Below, piece after piece: positions 13,801 through 24,232 of a DNA stretch of 64,000 bases (the first letter of the stretch is position 1; every line of letters begins with the position of its first letter). The DNA is taken from contig NZ_SMGQ01000011.1 in the NCBI RefSeq assembly GCF_004339095.1, positions 831,652 through 895,651 on the forward strand, read 5' to 3'. This stretch comes from Natranaerovirga hydrolytica. GTDB lineage: Bacteria > Bacillota > Clostridia > Lachnospirales > DSM-24629. Position numbers and translations under genes: made by a program. The notes under the pieces were generated by a model, which ran no database searches, was not told the DNA's origin, and saw nothing but the letters and a program-made list of their open reading frames with translations.

Positions 13801-15000
13801 ATGACTACAATTATTGGTGTCGGTCCCAGTGTCAGTTCACAATTTGATGAACTAAAAACTGCAAAACGATTCCCTATTATTGAATTAAAATCCGTATATG
13901 GATTGTCTAATCTTAGAGATATTGTAGAAATTACAGGTGCAGGAACAGTTACCAATACGACTGTTGAATATCAGTTAAGTACTACTGCAGATGGTTTAGA
14001 TTCCGCTACACTAGATAGTGCAGAAAGAGGCAGATATATGCCTGGTTTTGCAGGTCAAAGTGGATTAGGTGTAAGAATTCCAGCTGCACCTACTGGTGAT
14101 CAAGTTTTTCGTTGGGGAATGTTCGATGATGAAAATGGTGCTTTTTTTGGCAATAGTGTCTCAGATGGAATATTTGTAGCTGTACGACGCGACGGTGTTG
14201 ATACAATCATTCCACAAATTGGTTGGAATGTAGACCCTTTAGATGGCACAGGTCCTAGTGGATTCAACTTAAATCTTGCATTAGGTAATATATTCCAAGT
14301 AACTTTTACCTGGTATGGTTATGGCGTTATTGAGTTTAATGTGGTTATACAAAATACTGCTACCTTTGCTCAAGAAGTTGTCACAGCACATCGTTTCAGA
14401 CCAGCTAATGAAACAAGTTTTGCAGACCCTAATCTACCTATTCGAGCTCAGATTGATAATAATGGTACTGCTGCAACTTCAGACCTCTTTGTAGGTGGGA
14501 GACAATACAGTATAATAGGCAAATACAATCCTGAATTTAGAATTACATCTGAACGTAGAAATGCCACAGCAACCACAACAGGCGTCCCTGTAATCTCTTT
14601 CCAAAGAAAGGCTGTGTTCCCACCAGGGTCTGCGCGTGCGAATTCAGTCAGTGTTAACCTTGAAGGTGTAGATATCGTCACATCCGATGATGTTTTTTTT
14701 CAAATTATTGTTGGAGGTACTCTGGATACGCCCTACGTTAACTTTCCAACTGCAACAACTGAAATACCAGATAATGAAACGGCATTATTGGTTAATGCTA
14801 CAGCAACAACGATTACTGGCGGAGAAGTGGTTTTTCAAGGTGTTGTTTCTGGTGCTGCTGGAGTCGCAAACAGAGACCTAGGTGTGGCTGATCTACTAGA
14901 TTTTGAGCTACCTGATGATCAATCAGTGTCACTGGTTATTGGAACATTTACTGGTACTACAGCTGTATCAGCAGTATTCCGTGTAACCGAAGAATGGTAA
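13801..15000 (+). CDS. Stand-alone virion-like domain protein, paralogue of the collagen gene 2 head
   Basis: 399 residues starting [20 protein letters not shown]. The whole protein matches the C-terminal domain of the preceding collagen-like protein (about two thirds identical by eye), including [35 protein letters not shown] and [17 protein letters not shown] longer in-frame stretch starts at 13735. The ATG at 13801 has GAAAGGAG nine bases upstream and matches the domain border. The paralogue could co-assemble with the fused domain at the fibre tip (inference). No enzymatic motif is seen. Confidence 0.75.
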   Translation: MTTIIGVGPSVSSQFDELKTAKRFPIIELKSVYGLSNLRDIVEITGAGTVTNTTVEYQLSTTADGLDSATLDSAERGRYMPGFAGQSGLGVRIPAAPTGDQVFRWGMFDDENGAFFGNSVSDGIFVAVRRDGVDTIIPQIGWNVDPLDGTGPSGFNLNLALGNIFQVTFTWYGYGVIEFNVVIQNTATFAQEVVTAHRFRPANETSFADPNLPIRAQIDNNGTAATSDLFVGGRQYSIIGKYNPEFRITSERRNATATTTGVPVISFQRKAVFPPGSARANSVSVNLEGVDIVTSDDVFFQIIVGGTLDTPYVNFPTATTEIPDNETALLVNATATTITGGEVVFQGVVSGAAGVANRDLGVADLLDFELPDDQSVSLVIGTFTGTTAVSAVFRVTEEW

Positions 15001-15036
15001 TGGGTGAATATCAATTTTAATGGGAGGAATAAAAAA

Positions 15037-16134
15037 GTGATTACAATAAGTTTATGTATGATTGTTAAAAATGAAGAAGCATTACTTGCGCGTTGTTTAG
15101 ATACTATTAAAGACATTGTTGATGAAATAAATATCGTAGATACTGGTTCCACAGACCGAACTGTAGAAATTGCCAAACAGTACACAGACCGTGTTTTTTT
15201 CTTTGAATGGATTGGAAATTTTGCAGCGGCTAGAAACGAATCTTTTAAATATGCTACTAAGGAGTATATTTTATACTTGGATGCAGATGATGTTGTGCTA
15301 GAAGAGGATCGGGCTAAATTAAAAGAATTGAAAGAAACCCTAGATCCCTCAGTAGATTCAGTTTCTATGTATTATGATGCAGGAACGGATGAATTTGGAA
15401 ATGTAACCTTAAGATATAGACGCAATCGTCTTGTTAAAAGAGAAAAGAATTTCCTTTGGTGTGGCGATTGTCATCAGTATTTAGCTGTAAATGGCAAAAT
15501 TATTAATGCTGATATTGCTATAACCCATAAAAAAATTAAGCATGCCGTTGGTCGTACTGTTTCAATTTATGAGAAAAAAATAGAGCGTGGAGACGACTTT
15601 TCACCAAGAGATTACTTTTATTATGGAAATGAATTAAGAGAAAATGGTCACTATGAGAAAGCTATTGAAAGCTATGATAAAAATATAGCTTTAAAAGAAG
15701 GATGGATTGAAGATAAAATATTTGCTTGTATCTTTAAAGCTGACTGTTATCGTTTTCTTGGTGACTTAAACAATGAATTAAATTCATTGTTTCAATCCTT
15801 TCAATTATCTGCCCCTAGAGCAGAAGCTTGTAGTCGCATAGGATATAATTTTCAGCAAAAGACAGATTATAAAACTGCGGCTTTTTGGTATGAATTGGCT
15901 ATACAACAAGTACCTGATCCTGATCGTTGGAGTTTTGTTTATACGGCTTACCACACTTGGTACCCTCATCTCCAATTATGTGTTTGCTACTATAATCTAG
16001 GTGACTATCAAAAAGCTTATGAGCATAATGAAGAAGCTATGCAGTATCGACCAGAAGACCAACGGATGCGTCATAATAAAGCACTTCTTAAAGAAAAATT
16101 AAATAAGCCAGCAACAGTAAAGGAAGATAACTAA
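15037..16134 (+). CDS. GT2 glycosyltransferase with C-terminal TPR repeats
   Basis: Residues 1-230 are a GT-A fold: ISLCMIVKNEEALLARCL, the nucleotide-binding DTGSTDRT, and the metal-binding YLDADDVVL (DxD). Residues 190-365 contain TPR-like helices (YYGNELRENGHYEKAIESYD, YYNLGDYQKAYEHNEEAM). The SunS-like architecture is typical of enzymes that transfer sugars to proteins or peptides. GTG at 15037 is chosen over an earlier start because GGGAGG precedes it by 9 bases. Lying directly after two collagen-locus genes, it is the best candidate for glycosylating their Thr residues (inference). Confidence 0.82.
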   Translation: MITISLCMIVKNEEALLARCLDTIKDIVDEINIVDTGSTDRTVEIAKQYTDRVFFFEWIGNFAAARNESFKYATKEYILYLDADDVVLEEDRAKLKELKETLDPSVDSVSMYYDAGTDEFGNVTLRYRRNRLVKREKNFLWCGDCHQYLAVNGKIINADIAITHKKIKHAVGRTVSIYEKKIERGDDFSPRDYFYYGNELRENGHYEKAIESYDKNIALKEGWIEDKIFACIFKADCYRFLGDLNNELNSLFQSFQLSAPRAEACSRIGYNFQQKTDYKTAAFWYELAIQQVPDPDRWSFVYTAYHTWYPHLQLCVCYYNLGDYQKAYEHNEEAMQYRPEDQRMRHNKALLKEKLNKPATVKEDN

Positions 16135-16156
16135 TAACTAAACATTCTTAATAATA

Positions 16157-16190
16157 AAGGTACTCTTATTGAGTACCCTTGTTGTTTTTA
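16157..16190 (+). terminator. Terminator after the glycosyltransferase gene
   Basis: GGTACTC (16159-16165), loop TTATT, GAGTACC (16171-16177), then a T-rich tract ending in TTTTT. It closes the collagen-glycosyltransferase transcription unit. Confidence 0.7.
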
Positions 16191-16359
16191 ATATAAATGT
16201 ATCAAGAAGTTCTCCGTCCACACAATATGAGTAATTAATATGTGTTGACATGTTTATTACCACTACTCTTTAATAGATTGAATAATAAATTCATTTTATG
16301 CGAGAAAATGAATGGCTGACAAGAGGTGTTATTATACCTAGGTCAATTAATTTTTAGAT

Positions 16360-16929
16360 TTAGTTAACTTTTTTTAATATAAAAAAATATCCCAAATCAT
16401 CAAAACTACCTTTTACATCCATTACACCTATTACTGTATTATTATCTAATTTTCTAAAAACATCAATAATAGGCACGTTATCATAAATCATTGCAGTACT
16501 TACTTTTCCTCTATACTCAATTTGACGAAGTCGTGCTTTAGAATATTTAGTTCTAAAACATTTTAATATCCAATCATATTTATGTGGATTAACATTTCTA
16601 TTGTTTATCATCTTCTTAAGTATTTTTGATTTCATTACTTTAATATAATACTTAAACACTTGGTCTGGATTAACTAGAAACTTTTTGCCACTTCTTTCTT
16701 TAAAAACTAATGGGTGTACCGTTTCTTTATCGATGAATTGTTTTCCATACCATGGAAATAAGGTCAGCACCCCATCCATCGGGTGTCCGGAAGGTAGTTC
16801 CTTACCTTTCCATTTGCCTACCATTTTCTCAACATCTACAGGCTCAAGTTTATCGTAAAAAGCAAAAGCTTCTTGCTGTGTCGTCCCTTTTTCTAGTAGT
16901 TTTATCAATTGTTTTTTATTCTCATTCAT
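16360..16929 (-). CDS. DUF4334 / GXWXG family protein
   Basis: 189 residues. The N-terminal half has the GXWXG motif (MVGKWKGKELPSGHPMDG) and the aromatic FPWYGKQF segment. The C-terminal half is the DUF4334 domain (KARLRQIEYRGKVSTAMIYD, then PIIDVFRKLDNNTVIGVMD). The family looks like a lipocalin-style barrel of unknown ligand. GGGAGG lies 8 bases before the ATG. Monocistronic; nothing nearby suggests a substrate. Confidence 0.8.
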   Translation of the reverse strand: MNENKKQLIKLLEKGTTQQEAFAFYDKLEPVDVEKMVGKWKGKELPSGHPMDGVLTLFPWYGKQFIDKETVHPLVFKERSGKKFLVNPDQVFKYYIKVMKSKILKKMINNRNVNPHKYDWILKCFRTKYSKARLRQIEYRGKVSTAMIYDNVPIIDVFRKLDNNTVIGVMDVKGSFDDLGYFFILKKVN

Positions 16930-17019
16930 TCCTATAAACCTCCCATATGTATTCTACCCTCATCAATGCTATTAAATTTATCATTTTATTAAAAATCGCC
17001 CCAGTGCTCTTAATGTCAC

Positions 17020-17379
17020 TTACTCTGCTGCTATTTCTCTTTGCATTTTTTTACTTAGAGCATTAAAAACCAATTGGTAAGATTGATCAACCATAAGTTT
17101 AATGACAGTCTCTGGAACGTCGCTTTCTAGATTTACAGAATTCCAGTGGACTTTATTCATATAATAGCCTTCATTAACATCAGCATATTGATTTCTTAGT
17201 GATTCTCCAAACAAAGGATCACATTTCACTGTTACGATGGGCTCTCCTACTTTGTTTTTACAAATAGCTCCGAACATCTTTCCTCCAATTAAATATCTAT
17301 GCCATTGCCATTCTTCTTTAAAATCTTTTGTAGCACCTACCTTTGATAACAAATATTCATCTAGCCATTTGTATTGCAT
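17020..17379 (-). CDS. MmcQ/YjbR-like protein
   Basis: 119 residues of the small YjbR (double-wing, CyaY-like) fold: YLLSKVGATKDFKEEWQWHRYLIGGKMFGAI, then VTVKCDPLFGESLRNQY and GYYMNKVHWNSVNL. The late helix carries VFNALSKKM. Function is not established; some members were annotated as DNA-binding. ATG at 17379 is preferred over an earlier TTG because GGAGGAG lies upstream. A truncated second copy sits at 2029-2159. Confidence 0.8.
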   Translation of the reverse strand: MQYKWLDEYLLSKVGATKDFKEEWQWHRYLIGGKMFGAICKNKVGEPIVTVKCDPLFGESLRNQYADVNEGYYMNKVHWNSVNLESDVPETVIKLMVDQSYQLVFNALSKKMQREIAAE

Positions 17380-17456
17380 ACCTATCAACTCCTCCAAACA
17401 TTTTTGATTTGCTTTTCATCCTTGACTGTGTAACCCCTCATTGAAACATAACATCC

Positions 17457-17810
17457 TTAGGCTATATTATCTTGAATATAAGATGTACCTAAACACAAGT
17501 TAATTATATTTAATATTTCTCTTAAGTCTTCATCAGAGAATACATTGATCGGTTGAGCTATATAACCCATCCCCCATAAATCCCAACTTAATGTTTCAAA
17601 TCTTGGGAACTCTGAAGCAGCTTGTTGAATATGATAAACCAAAGTATTTACTTCTTTATATCTTTTTGGGTTATCTGTTCTCCATCTATCATAAATCCTT
17701 TTATCCATAAACCCTTTTAATGCTTGCGCCACTTCATAGCGATAATTTTGTTCATTTTCTTTATAGACACTAAAATATCCCTCTAGGTTTCTTTGTAACA
17801 TCTTATACAC
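17457..17810 (-). CDS. Small protein encoded with a nucleotidyltransferase, unknown function
   Basis: 117 residues, mostly helical, with an aromatic-rich second half (LSWDLWGMGYIAQPINVFSD). I do not recognise the family. Its start overlaps the last 8 bases of the upstream nucleotidyltransferase gene, so the two are probably translated together. That layout fits a toxin-antitoxin pair or a substrate-partner pair, but nothing in the sequence proves either. Confidence 0.65.
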   Translation of the reverse strand: MYKMLQRNLEGYFSVYKENEQNYRYEVAQALKGFMDKRIYDRWRTDNPKRYKEVNTLVYHIQQAASEFPRFETLSWDLWGMGYIAQPINVFSDEDLREILNIINLCLGTSYIQDNIA

Positions 17811-18315
17811 AAAAATCCCTCCTGAACTTTTTTACATTCTCTAGAAAATACGCCTTAAGAATATGACTAATGTTTTCTCTTTTTTTTACATCCTCAATTA
17901 ATACATTGATTGTTTCTTTATTTGCCTTTTTAAGCAATTCTTTAATATCTTCTTTGTCTTTACCAGAATATCTACCAATCTTAGTTACAATAATATCTTC
18001 TACACTTAATGCATAAACTTCTATATGCTTTATTTCTCTTACCCGTATTGCTCTTTGTGAGTATCCTTCTGCTAAAGTTGTCAAATATATATCCAAATAA
18101 TCTACTTCACCTAGTATCCTAAATAACCTTCCCACATTTGCTGAATAATGTAAGTCTATAATATCTATATCACGAGTGACTCTATCTAAGTATCCTTCCA
18201 CAATACAAGCTGAACCGCCTAATAAGTAAATAGGTGGACAATCTATTTTCTTTAATATAGCAAAGTCTTCCATATCTTGAAATGCTGAGATAAGTGCTTG
18301 TTTATCCATATTCAT
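17803..18315 (-). CDS. DUF6036-like minimal nucleotidyltransferase
   Basis: 170 residues. LLGGSACIVEGYLDRVTRDIDIID shows the GS...DxD signature of the Pol-beta nucleotidyltransferase fold. VEDIIVTKIGRYSGKDKEDI is the conserved helix of the DUF6036/AbiEii-like group. Such proteins occur alone or as the toxin half of AbiE-like systems. AGGAG precedes the ATG. Two start codons lie close together (MNMDKQ), and the first is used here. Confidence 0.72.
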   Translation of the reverse strand: MNMDKQALISAFQDMEDFAILKKIDCPPIYLLGGSACIVEGYLDRVTRDIDIIDLHYSANVGRLFRILGEVDYLDIYLTTLAEGYSQRAIRVREIKHIEVYALSVEDIIVTKIGRYSGKDKEDIKELLKKANKETINVLIEDVKKRENISHILKAYFLENVKKFRRDFCV

Positions 18316-18440
18316 AATAACTTACTCCTTATGATGATTATAATAATTAAATTATAACTTTTAAATTTCATCCATGCAAGTCATAACACTATCAACTTAG
18401 GACCATTGTACATGTTGGAAGAAAAAGACAAAAAGGCATT

Positions 18441-18455
18441 GACCGAACGGTCGGT
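18441..18455. promoter_or_regulatory. TetR-type operator
   Basis: GACCG-AA-CGGTC followed by GGT, a near-perfect dyad of the type bound by TetR/AcrR proteins. It is GC-rich against AT-rich flanks and lies 30 bases before the TetR gene start, so autoregulation is likely. Confidence 0.65.
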
Positions 18456-18485
18456 TTATGATAGGGTGTATTAGAGGTGATTTTT

Positions 18486-19070
18486 GTGGTAAATCTAAAT
18501 TCTTTATCTACTTCGGATAAAATTCTATATGCAGCAATGGAAATCATAAGCCAAGAAGGTTTAAAAGGTCTAACTGCTTCAAAACTGGCTAAAATAGCCA
18601 ATATAAGTAAAAGTACTGTGTTTCATTATTATAAAAGCATGGATGATATTCCTGCTTTAGTTCTAAAAACATTGTATTCTGAAATATTTTCTCCATTAGA
18701 ACAAGTCAATTATAATAGTGTTTATGATTATCTTAACACCGTTGGACTGACATCTTTTTCAAAGGATGAACAACAACGCCTTCTTTACAAGGCATTTTTA
18801 AGTCTTTATCAAGAAAGTATGCATAATCTACATCTAAAAGAGATTGTAAACATTTGTTCCAAGGAATTTGCTTTAGTAATATATACTCAGTTAAGAGCAT
18901 TGATAAAAGGCACTATAGAAGATAGCCAAGTTAAAAACATTACTCAACTTATATTCATGACATTAGATGGGATTTGCCTTCATTATTTGATTAATGGTAA
19001 CCAGCAAGAAGCTCTAACTTCTTGGGAATTATTTATAACTGCTCTTATTAAACACTATAATTTGGATTAG
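18486..19070 (+). CDS. TetR/AcrR family regulator
   Basis: About 194 residues. The N-terminal helix-turn-helix reads ILYAAMEIISQEGLKGLTAS then KLAKIANISKSTVFHYYKS. The C-terminal helical ligand domain is not assignable. GTG at 18486 is chosen because AGAGGTG lies 7 bases before it; an in-frame GTG at 18477 overlaps that ribosome site. It is followed after 11 bp by the flavo-ferredoxin gene, which it probably controls through the dyad at 18441-18455. Confidence 0.82.
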   Translation: MVNLNSLSTSDKILYAAMEIISQEGLKGLTASKLAKIANISKSTVFHYYKSMDDIPALVLKTLYSEIFSPLEQVNYNSVYDYLNTVGLTSFSKDEQQRLLYKAFLSLYQESMHNLHLKEIVNICSKEFALVIYTQLRALIKGTIEDSQVKNITQLIFMTLDGICLHYLINGNQQEALTSWELFITALIKHYNLD

Positions 19071-19081
19071 GAGGGATTGGA

Positions 19082-19915
19082 TTGAAAAAAGCAATTATTT
19101 ACTATTTTAGCGGGACAGGTAATACTTGGTGGTTATCCAAAGAACTTAAAAAGCAACTGAACCTTAATAACTGGGAAGTCGATTATTTCTCCATAGAATG
19201 CATTCAAACTATAGATATTTTAACACAGATTAAAGACGTCCATCATATAATATTTGGTTTTCCTGTTTATGGTTCCACTGCGCCAAGACCCATGCTTAAT
19301 TTCATTCACAACTTCCCCAAAGCTAATCATTCTCAATCCATCAGTGTTTTTGCTACGCAAGCCTTAGCTTCTGGAGACACAGCCTACTTTGTGGGAAAAC
19401 AACTTATCCAAAAAGGATACTGTCTTAATCAAACAATGCATTTTAGAATGATGAATAATCTTCATTTACCGAAGTTTAGATTTTATCCTCCAAAAAATGA
19501 TGACCGAGTGATCTCACTTCATCATAAGAATTTACCAAAGATAAAAAAGCTTGCACTTTACATTACTCAAAATGAAAAGGTGCTTCATGGTAAATATTCT
19601 TTAGGTATTATCATAGGTGCTTTTCAACGGAGTCATATTGACAAACTCATTCATACTGCAGGTAAACGATTCACAGTCGATACCTCTCGTTGTATCAACT
19701 GTGATCAGTGCATAAAAATTTGTCCAACTAAAAACATTGTTGGGTCTAACAATACCTATGATTTTAAAAAGAACTGCGTCTTTTGCTTGCGCTGCTATTC
19801 CCAATGCCCGACTCATGCAATTTTAATTGGTGAACATTCAAAGGATGTAGAAAAATTCCCTAGATATAAAGGCCCACAGGATGGTTTTGATGTTAATTTT
19901 TTAATAAAAAAATAG
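19082..19915 (+). CDS. EFR1 family flavodoxin-ferredoxin fusion protein
   Basis: 277 residues. The N-terminal flavodoxin-like domain has YYFSGTGNTWWLSKEL as phosphate loop and GFPVYGSTAPRPM as second flavin loop. From about residue 200 two 4Fe-4S motifs follow: CINCDQCIKICP and CVFCLRCYSQCP. The combination defines EFR1-type electron carriers. The start is TTG, with GGAGGG seven bases upstream. It forms an operon with the TetR gene. Its redox partner is not visible in the window. Confidence 0.85.
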   Translation: MKKAIIYYFSGTGNTWWLSKELKKQLNLNNWEVDYFSIECIQTIDILTQIKDVHHIIFGFPVYGSTAPRPMLNFIHNFPKANHSQSISVFATQALASGDTAYFVGKQLIQKGYCLNQTMHFRMMNNLHLPKFRFYPPKNDDRVISLHHKNLPKIKKLALYITQNEKVLHGKYSLGIIIGAFQRSHIDKLIHTAGKRFTVDTSRCINCDQCIKICPTKNIVGSNNTYDFKKNCVFCLRCYSQCPTHAILIGEHSKDVEKFPRYKGPQDGFDVNFLIKK

Positions 19916-19985
19916 ATATGTATAAACAATGCTCTTAATAAGGTTTGAAAGTTCACACTTAATAACTAATAGTTTTGAATTTTAT

Positions 19986-20037
19986 AGCACCTATAAATGT
20001 AGAACCAAAGAACTCTACCTTTATAGGCTCTTTTTTT
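19986..20037 (+). terminator. Terminator after the EFR1 gene
   Basis: AGC and CTATAAA (19986-19997) pair with TTTATAG and GCT (20120-type arm at 20020-20029), with an inner GTAGA/TCTAC pair, followed by seven T. It lies about 70 bases after the EFR1 stop and before the next collagen gene. Confidence 0.65.
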
Positions 20038-20080
20038 GTAATCTATCATATTATATTGTGTAGCTTGTTTTTTTATTTTA

Positions 20081-21113
<1,033 letters not shown>

Positions 21114-21129
21114 TTATCAATATATTTTT

Positions 21130-21153
21130 CCACCCACGTAGTGGGTGGTTTTT
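21130..21153 (+). terminator. Strong terminator after the beta-helix collagen gene
   Basis: CCACCCAC (21130-21137), loop GTA, GTGGGTGG (21141-21148), then TTTTT. It starts 17 bases after the stop codon. Confidence 0.85.
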
Positions 21154-21245
21154 AATGAGTGTCTAAAATATGCAATCATCTAAAAAAGGCACCAATAGAT
21201 ACAAATAAACTTAAGTATGATGGTCAGTAAAATTTATTATTTACC

Positions 21246-22515
21246 CTATGCTCCTATTTCAATTACTTTATCTGCATTTTCTATAGTTGACAAGCGATGA
21301 GCAATAATGATTGTTGTTCTGTTCTTGCCATAACGTTCAACAGCTCTCTAATCAGTCTCTCAGACTCAGAATCTAAAGCTGATGTTGCTTCATCTAAAAG
21401 GAGTATTGGTGAATTTTTTATGATGGCTCTTGCTATGGAAATTCTCTGACACTGTCCACCGGATAAACGAATGCCCTTCTCTCCTACAATGGTGTCGTAA
21501 CCTTGAGATTGTTCTAATATAAATGCGTGGGCATTGGCCGCTTTAGCCGCTTCAATTACTTCATCATCAGTCGCATCTATTCGACCATACCTAATATTCT
21601 CCATAATACTTTCATTGAAAATATATGCATTCTGTGGCACATATGCAATTAGCTCTCGTAATTCCCTTAATGTCATCTGTCCCACACTCTTCTTATTGAC
21701 TGCAATAGACCCTTTTTGTGGTGGATAGAAACCCAGCAAGAGCTTAGCAATAGAACTCTTTCCACTACCACTTTCACCAATTAAGGCAACTGTTTCTCCT
21801 CTCTTAATCTTCAAGTTAAAGTCATTTATAATCAATTAATCACCATAAGCAAACGTAACCTTATCAAACTGAATATACTCAGAATTCTCTATTGCAGTCA
21901 TAGGATAACGCTCTGGCTCTTCTTGAAGTTCTAAAAAATCATAAACCCTATTAGTAGCCGCCATGGCATTGTAAAAATGTGGGAAATACTCTCCAAACTC
22001 TCTTAAATTATGTCCTAATGCTGTTTGCAGACTCATAATTACAATAATATTGCCATAAGTAGTCAGGTCATTCCTTACCATAATGGTTCCTATTAATAAA
22101 AACACCATAAAACTAACCATAGAAATAAAAAAATTGTAACTGCTTAAAAACGCCACTGTTTTAGCTCTCTTTAGAGTCAATTCACTTGTCTTGTGGTTAT
22201 TTTTATTAAAATTCTTAATCATTTCATCACCTAGTTGAAATATACGTATCATAGACATCCCACTGACTATATTAGAAAATGAAACTGTCATATGACCCAT
22301 TTCTTCATGAATTTCAGTCGTGAATGCTTTCATCTTTTTGGATACCCTCATATTAATACTTAAGGATATAAAATTCAAAGCCAAAATAATGGTTGTGATG
22401 CGCCAATCAAAGATCATCATAGGCACAATATAAATAAGTGCTGTAATAATCGAAGCGATTACCCTTCTAAAATGTCTCATAAATACAACTGCCATAACAC
22501 TCACATTATTAAGAA
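21246..22515 (-). pseudogene. ABC exporter (fused permease-ATPase), truncated and broken
   Basis: The 3' two thirds of an MsbA/MdlB-type exporter. The permease part reads VIASIITALIYIVPMMIFDW. The ATPase has ALIGESGSGKSS (Walker A), IRLSGGQCQRISIARA (signature) and ILLLDEATSALD (Walker B). There are three lesions. The first membrane helices are missing, a TAA at 21836-21838 lies in frame between FAYGD and LIINDF, and a frameshift near 21345 moves the H-loop segment TTIIIAHRLSTIENADKVIE into another frame. The 5' end abuts a truncated kinase gene, so a deletion fused the two. Confidence 0.85.
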
Positions 22516-22973
22516 ACACTTAAACTCATAATCATCTGAGTAATTGGCTTTTTCTAGAGACTTGTCTTTGCTATGTAATTGCTTAAAAAGATTACAAAAC
22601 ACATCTAATCTAACATCAATGTTCTTTTCAGATTTGAGCATTAATCCGGGTTCAATAGCCTCCTCAATTAGCACCATATTGTAATGGTCGACTTCAAACA
22701 ACTGGCAAATGACTTTGCTTTCAAAACCATTTAACGCTACAACTTCACTTCTAAATTCATCAGGATTTCTTCCAAACTTCAATATAATTGGCCCCAAATT
22801 ATTTGATTGACCTTTAAACAGTAAATTTGCTGAAAAATGTTCAATTAAACTTAATTCAACTATACCCCATTTTATAGTTAAAGGTTCAATTAAAGCCTCA
22901 ACTCTAGTAAAAAACTTTTTTCAAATTGCTTAGTTATCTTCTCTTTATATACTGTATTAATACTATACGTCAT
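22510..22973 (-). pseudogene. Aminoglycoside/streptomycin 6-kinase-like gene, 5' half, broken
   Basis: A good ribosome site (AAAGGAG) precedes ATG at 22973, and the first residues are MTYSINTVYKEKITKQFEK. A frameshift near 22910 follows, and the other frame continues KWGIVELSLIEHFSANLLFK, then LGPIILKFGRNPDEFRSEV and MVLIEEAIEPGLML. This pattern matches the N-terminal lobe of the APH(6)/hydroxyurea kinase family. The catalytic HGDLH half is absent and the sequence runs into the ABC exporter fragment near 22510. Confidence 0.75.
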
Positions 22974-23239
22974 TATCCTCTCCTTTCATTTTTAAACCTG
23001 TACTTTCTATTATAACTGTTTCATAGTCCAACATATCCTAAAAAAAAATTAACTACCTTAGCAAATCTTTCTAAATTTAAAATCGTTTATAGACAATTTC
23101 CAGATTCTTGATACTGTGTTATGTCTCTTACTTTGAAACTTATCTTCTTTTAACCAGCTACTTTATGCTCATTCCCGTATTGCTCTATGAATAATCCTTT
23201 GCATTATATAATATATTCCATTTTGCTCCTGGTCCTTAT

Positions 23240-23377
23240 CTTACGTTAAATTTTAGTTTTGATGCCATTTCCTTCATCCATTGCTAAGCCCTTTCAATAG
23301 CAACATTTTTATCTTTTGTTAGTGGTTCAATAAATTCTATGAGACTATTGTTTAGATTTTTGTTATTTTTCTACCAT
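23240..23377 (-). pseudogene. Flavodoxin remnant, internally deleted
   Basis: Only the first codons (MVEK, then a stop by frameshift) and the last 35 codons (IEFIEPLTKDKNVAIERA-stop-QWMKEMASK) of a flavodoxin like the intact gene at 28582-29088 remain, joined near 23355. Sequence similarity to the second locus extends from 23103 to about 23560. The rest of the gap 22974-23362 shows no other gene. Confidence 0.75.
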
Positions 23378-23551
23378 AGTACTACACCCCTTCCGTTTTT
23401 TTCTTTTTTGAGTTTCTTTATTTTGTTCAAAGCAATAGGCTATTACTTTCTGTGGACATACATCTACACATTCTCCACAAAGAACACATTCACTAGAATT
23501 GATTTGGACATGTTTTTCTGGCCTATCTATGAATATGGCGGATTCGGTCAT
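23363..23551 (-). CDS. Short 4Fe-4S ferredoxin-like protein, possibly a remnant
   Basis: 62 residues with one intact cluster motif, CVLCGECVDVCP, at residues 22-33. The tail KKRKGCSTMVEK is translated from the ribosome site and first codons of the dead flavodoxin, so the natural stop seems to have been lost. No clear Shine-Dalgarno precedes the ATG. At 29100-29230 a homologous but wholly decayed copy lies beside the intact flavodoxin. It may be expressed, but could equally be a fragment. Confidence 0.45.
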   Translation of the reverse strand: MTESAIFIDRPEKHVQINSSECVLCGECVDVCPQKVIAYCFEQNKETQKRKKRKGCSTMVEK

Positions 23552-23591
23552 ATTTTTCTTGATTATATAAGTAAAAAAGTATATACTTTAA

Positions 23592-23624
23592 TTAATGAAC
23601 TTTTATAGTTTATTAGTTCATTAA
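23592..23624. promoter_or_regulatory. Inverted-repeat operator of the second TetR gene
   Basis: TTAATGAACT (23592-23601) and AGTTCATTAA (23615-23624) form a perfect 10-bp dyad with a 13-bp spacer. It overlaps the region just before the Shine-Dalgarno of the TetR gene and lies between it and the divergent ferredoxin frame. Confidence 0.6.
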
Positions 23625-23639
23625 GGAGGGTGTACTTTT

Positions 23640-24221
23640 ATGGGTAAGCAAAGCCAGTTAAAGCTCGAACGTTTGTTAGTAAAAGCAGAGGAATTATTTG
23701 TTAGTAGGGGCTACATTAATGTAACAATAGATGAAATTGCCTTAGCTGCAGGTATAAGTAAAGTAACTTTATACAAGCATTTTAATTCAAAGGCAGATTT
23801 ATTCATTCATACAATGAAAACTATTACTGCCAAACACTATGATGTGCTTGAATCTCAATTAACCAATATTAAAGGTTCCGTAGAAAAACTTAATTTTCTA
23901 TTTAAATATAGTTTAGAAGCATATGAAAAATATCCCCTAACATTTTATAAAGACATGATGGAAACCCCTTTTATTTGGGAAAAGATATATAGTTATCGAA
24001 AAGAAAGAGCTGTAAAAATATGCAAAAGCATACTAAAAGAAGGCATTAGCTCTAACGAAATTAGAAATGTCAATATAGACCATACAGTAAGTCTTCTATT
24101 ATGTTTAGGTGAATCTCTACCAAAGGTATTTCCATTTGACGACTATGAAGAATCTAAATTATTTATGAAGAGTTATTATGATTTTGTAAAGAACGCACTT
24201 ATAAAAAACAAGATAAATTAA
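23640..24221 (+). CDS. TetR/AcrR family regulator
   Basis: 193 residues. The N-terminal helix-turn-helix is AEELFVSRGYINVTIDEIAL then AAGISKVTLYKHFNSKADLF, a textbook TetR domain. The ligand domain (residues 75-193) is unassigned. AAGGAGGGTG lies before the ATG. It is probably autoregulated through the dyad at 23592-23624 and co-transcribed with the hydrolase 11 bp downstream. Confidence 0.85.
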   Translation: MGKQSQLKLERLLVKAEELFVSRGYINVTIDEIALAAGISKVTLYKHFNSKADLFIHTMKTITAKHYDVLESQLTNIKGSVEKLNFLFKYSLEAYEKYPLTFYKDMMETPFIWEKIYSYRKERAVKICKSILKEGISSNEIRNVNIDHTVSLLLCLGESLPKVFPFDDYEESKLFMKSYYDFVKNALIKNKIN

Positions 24222-24232
24222 GGGGGAGTTAA

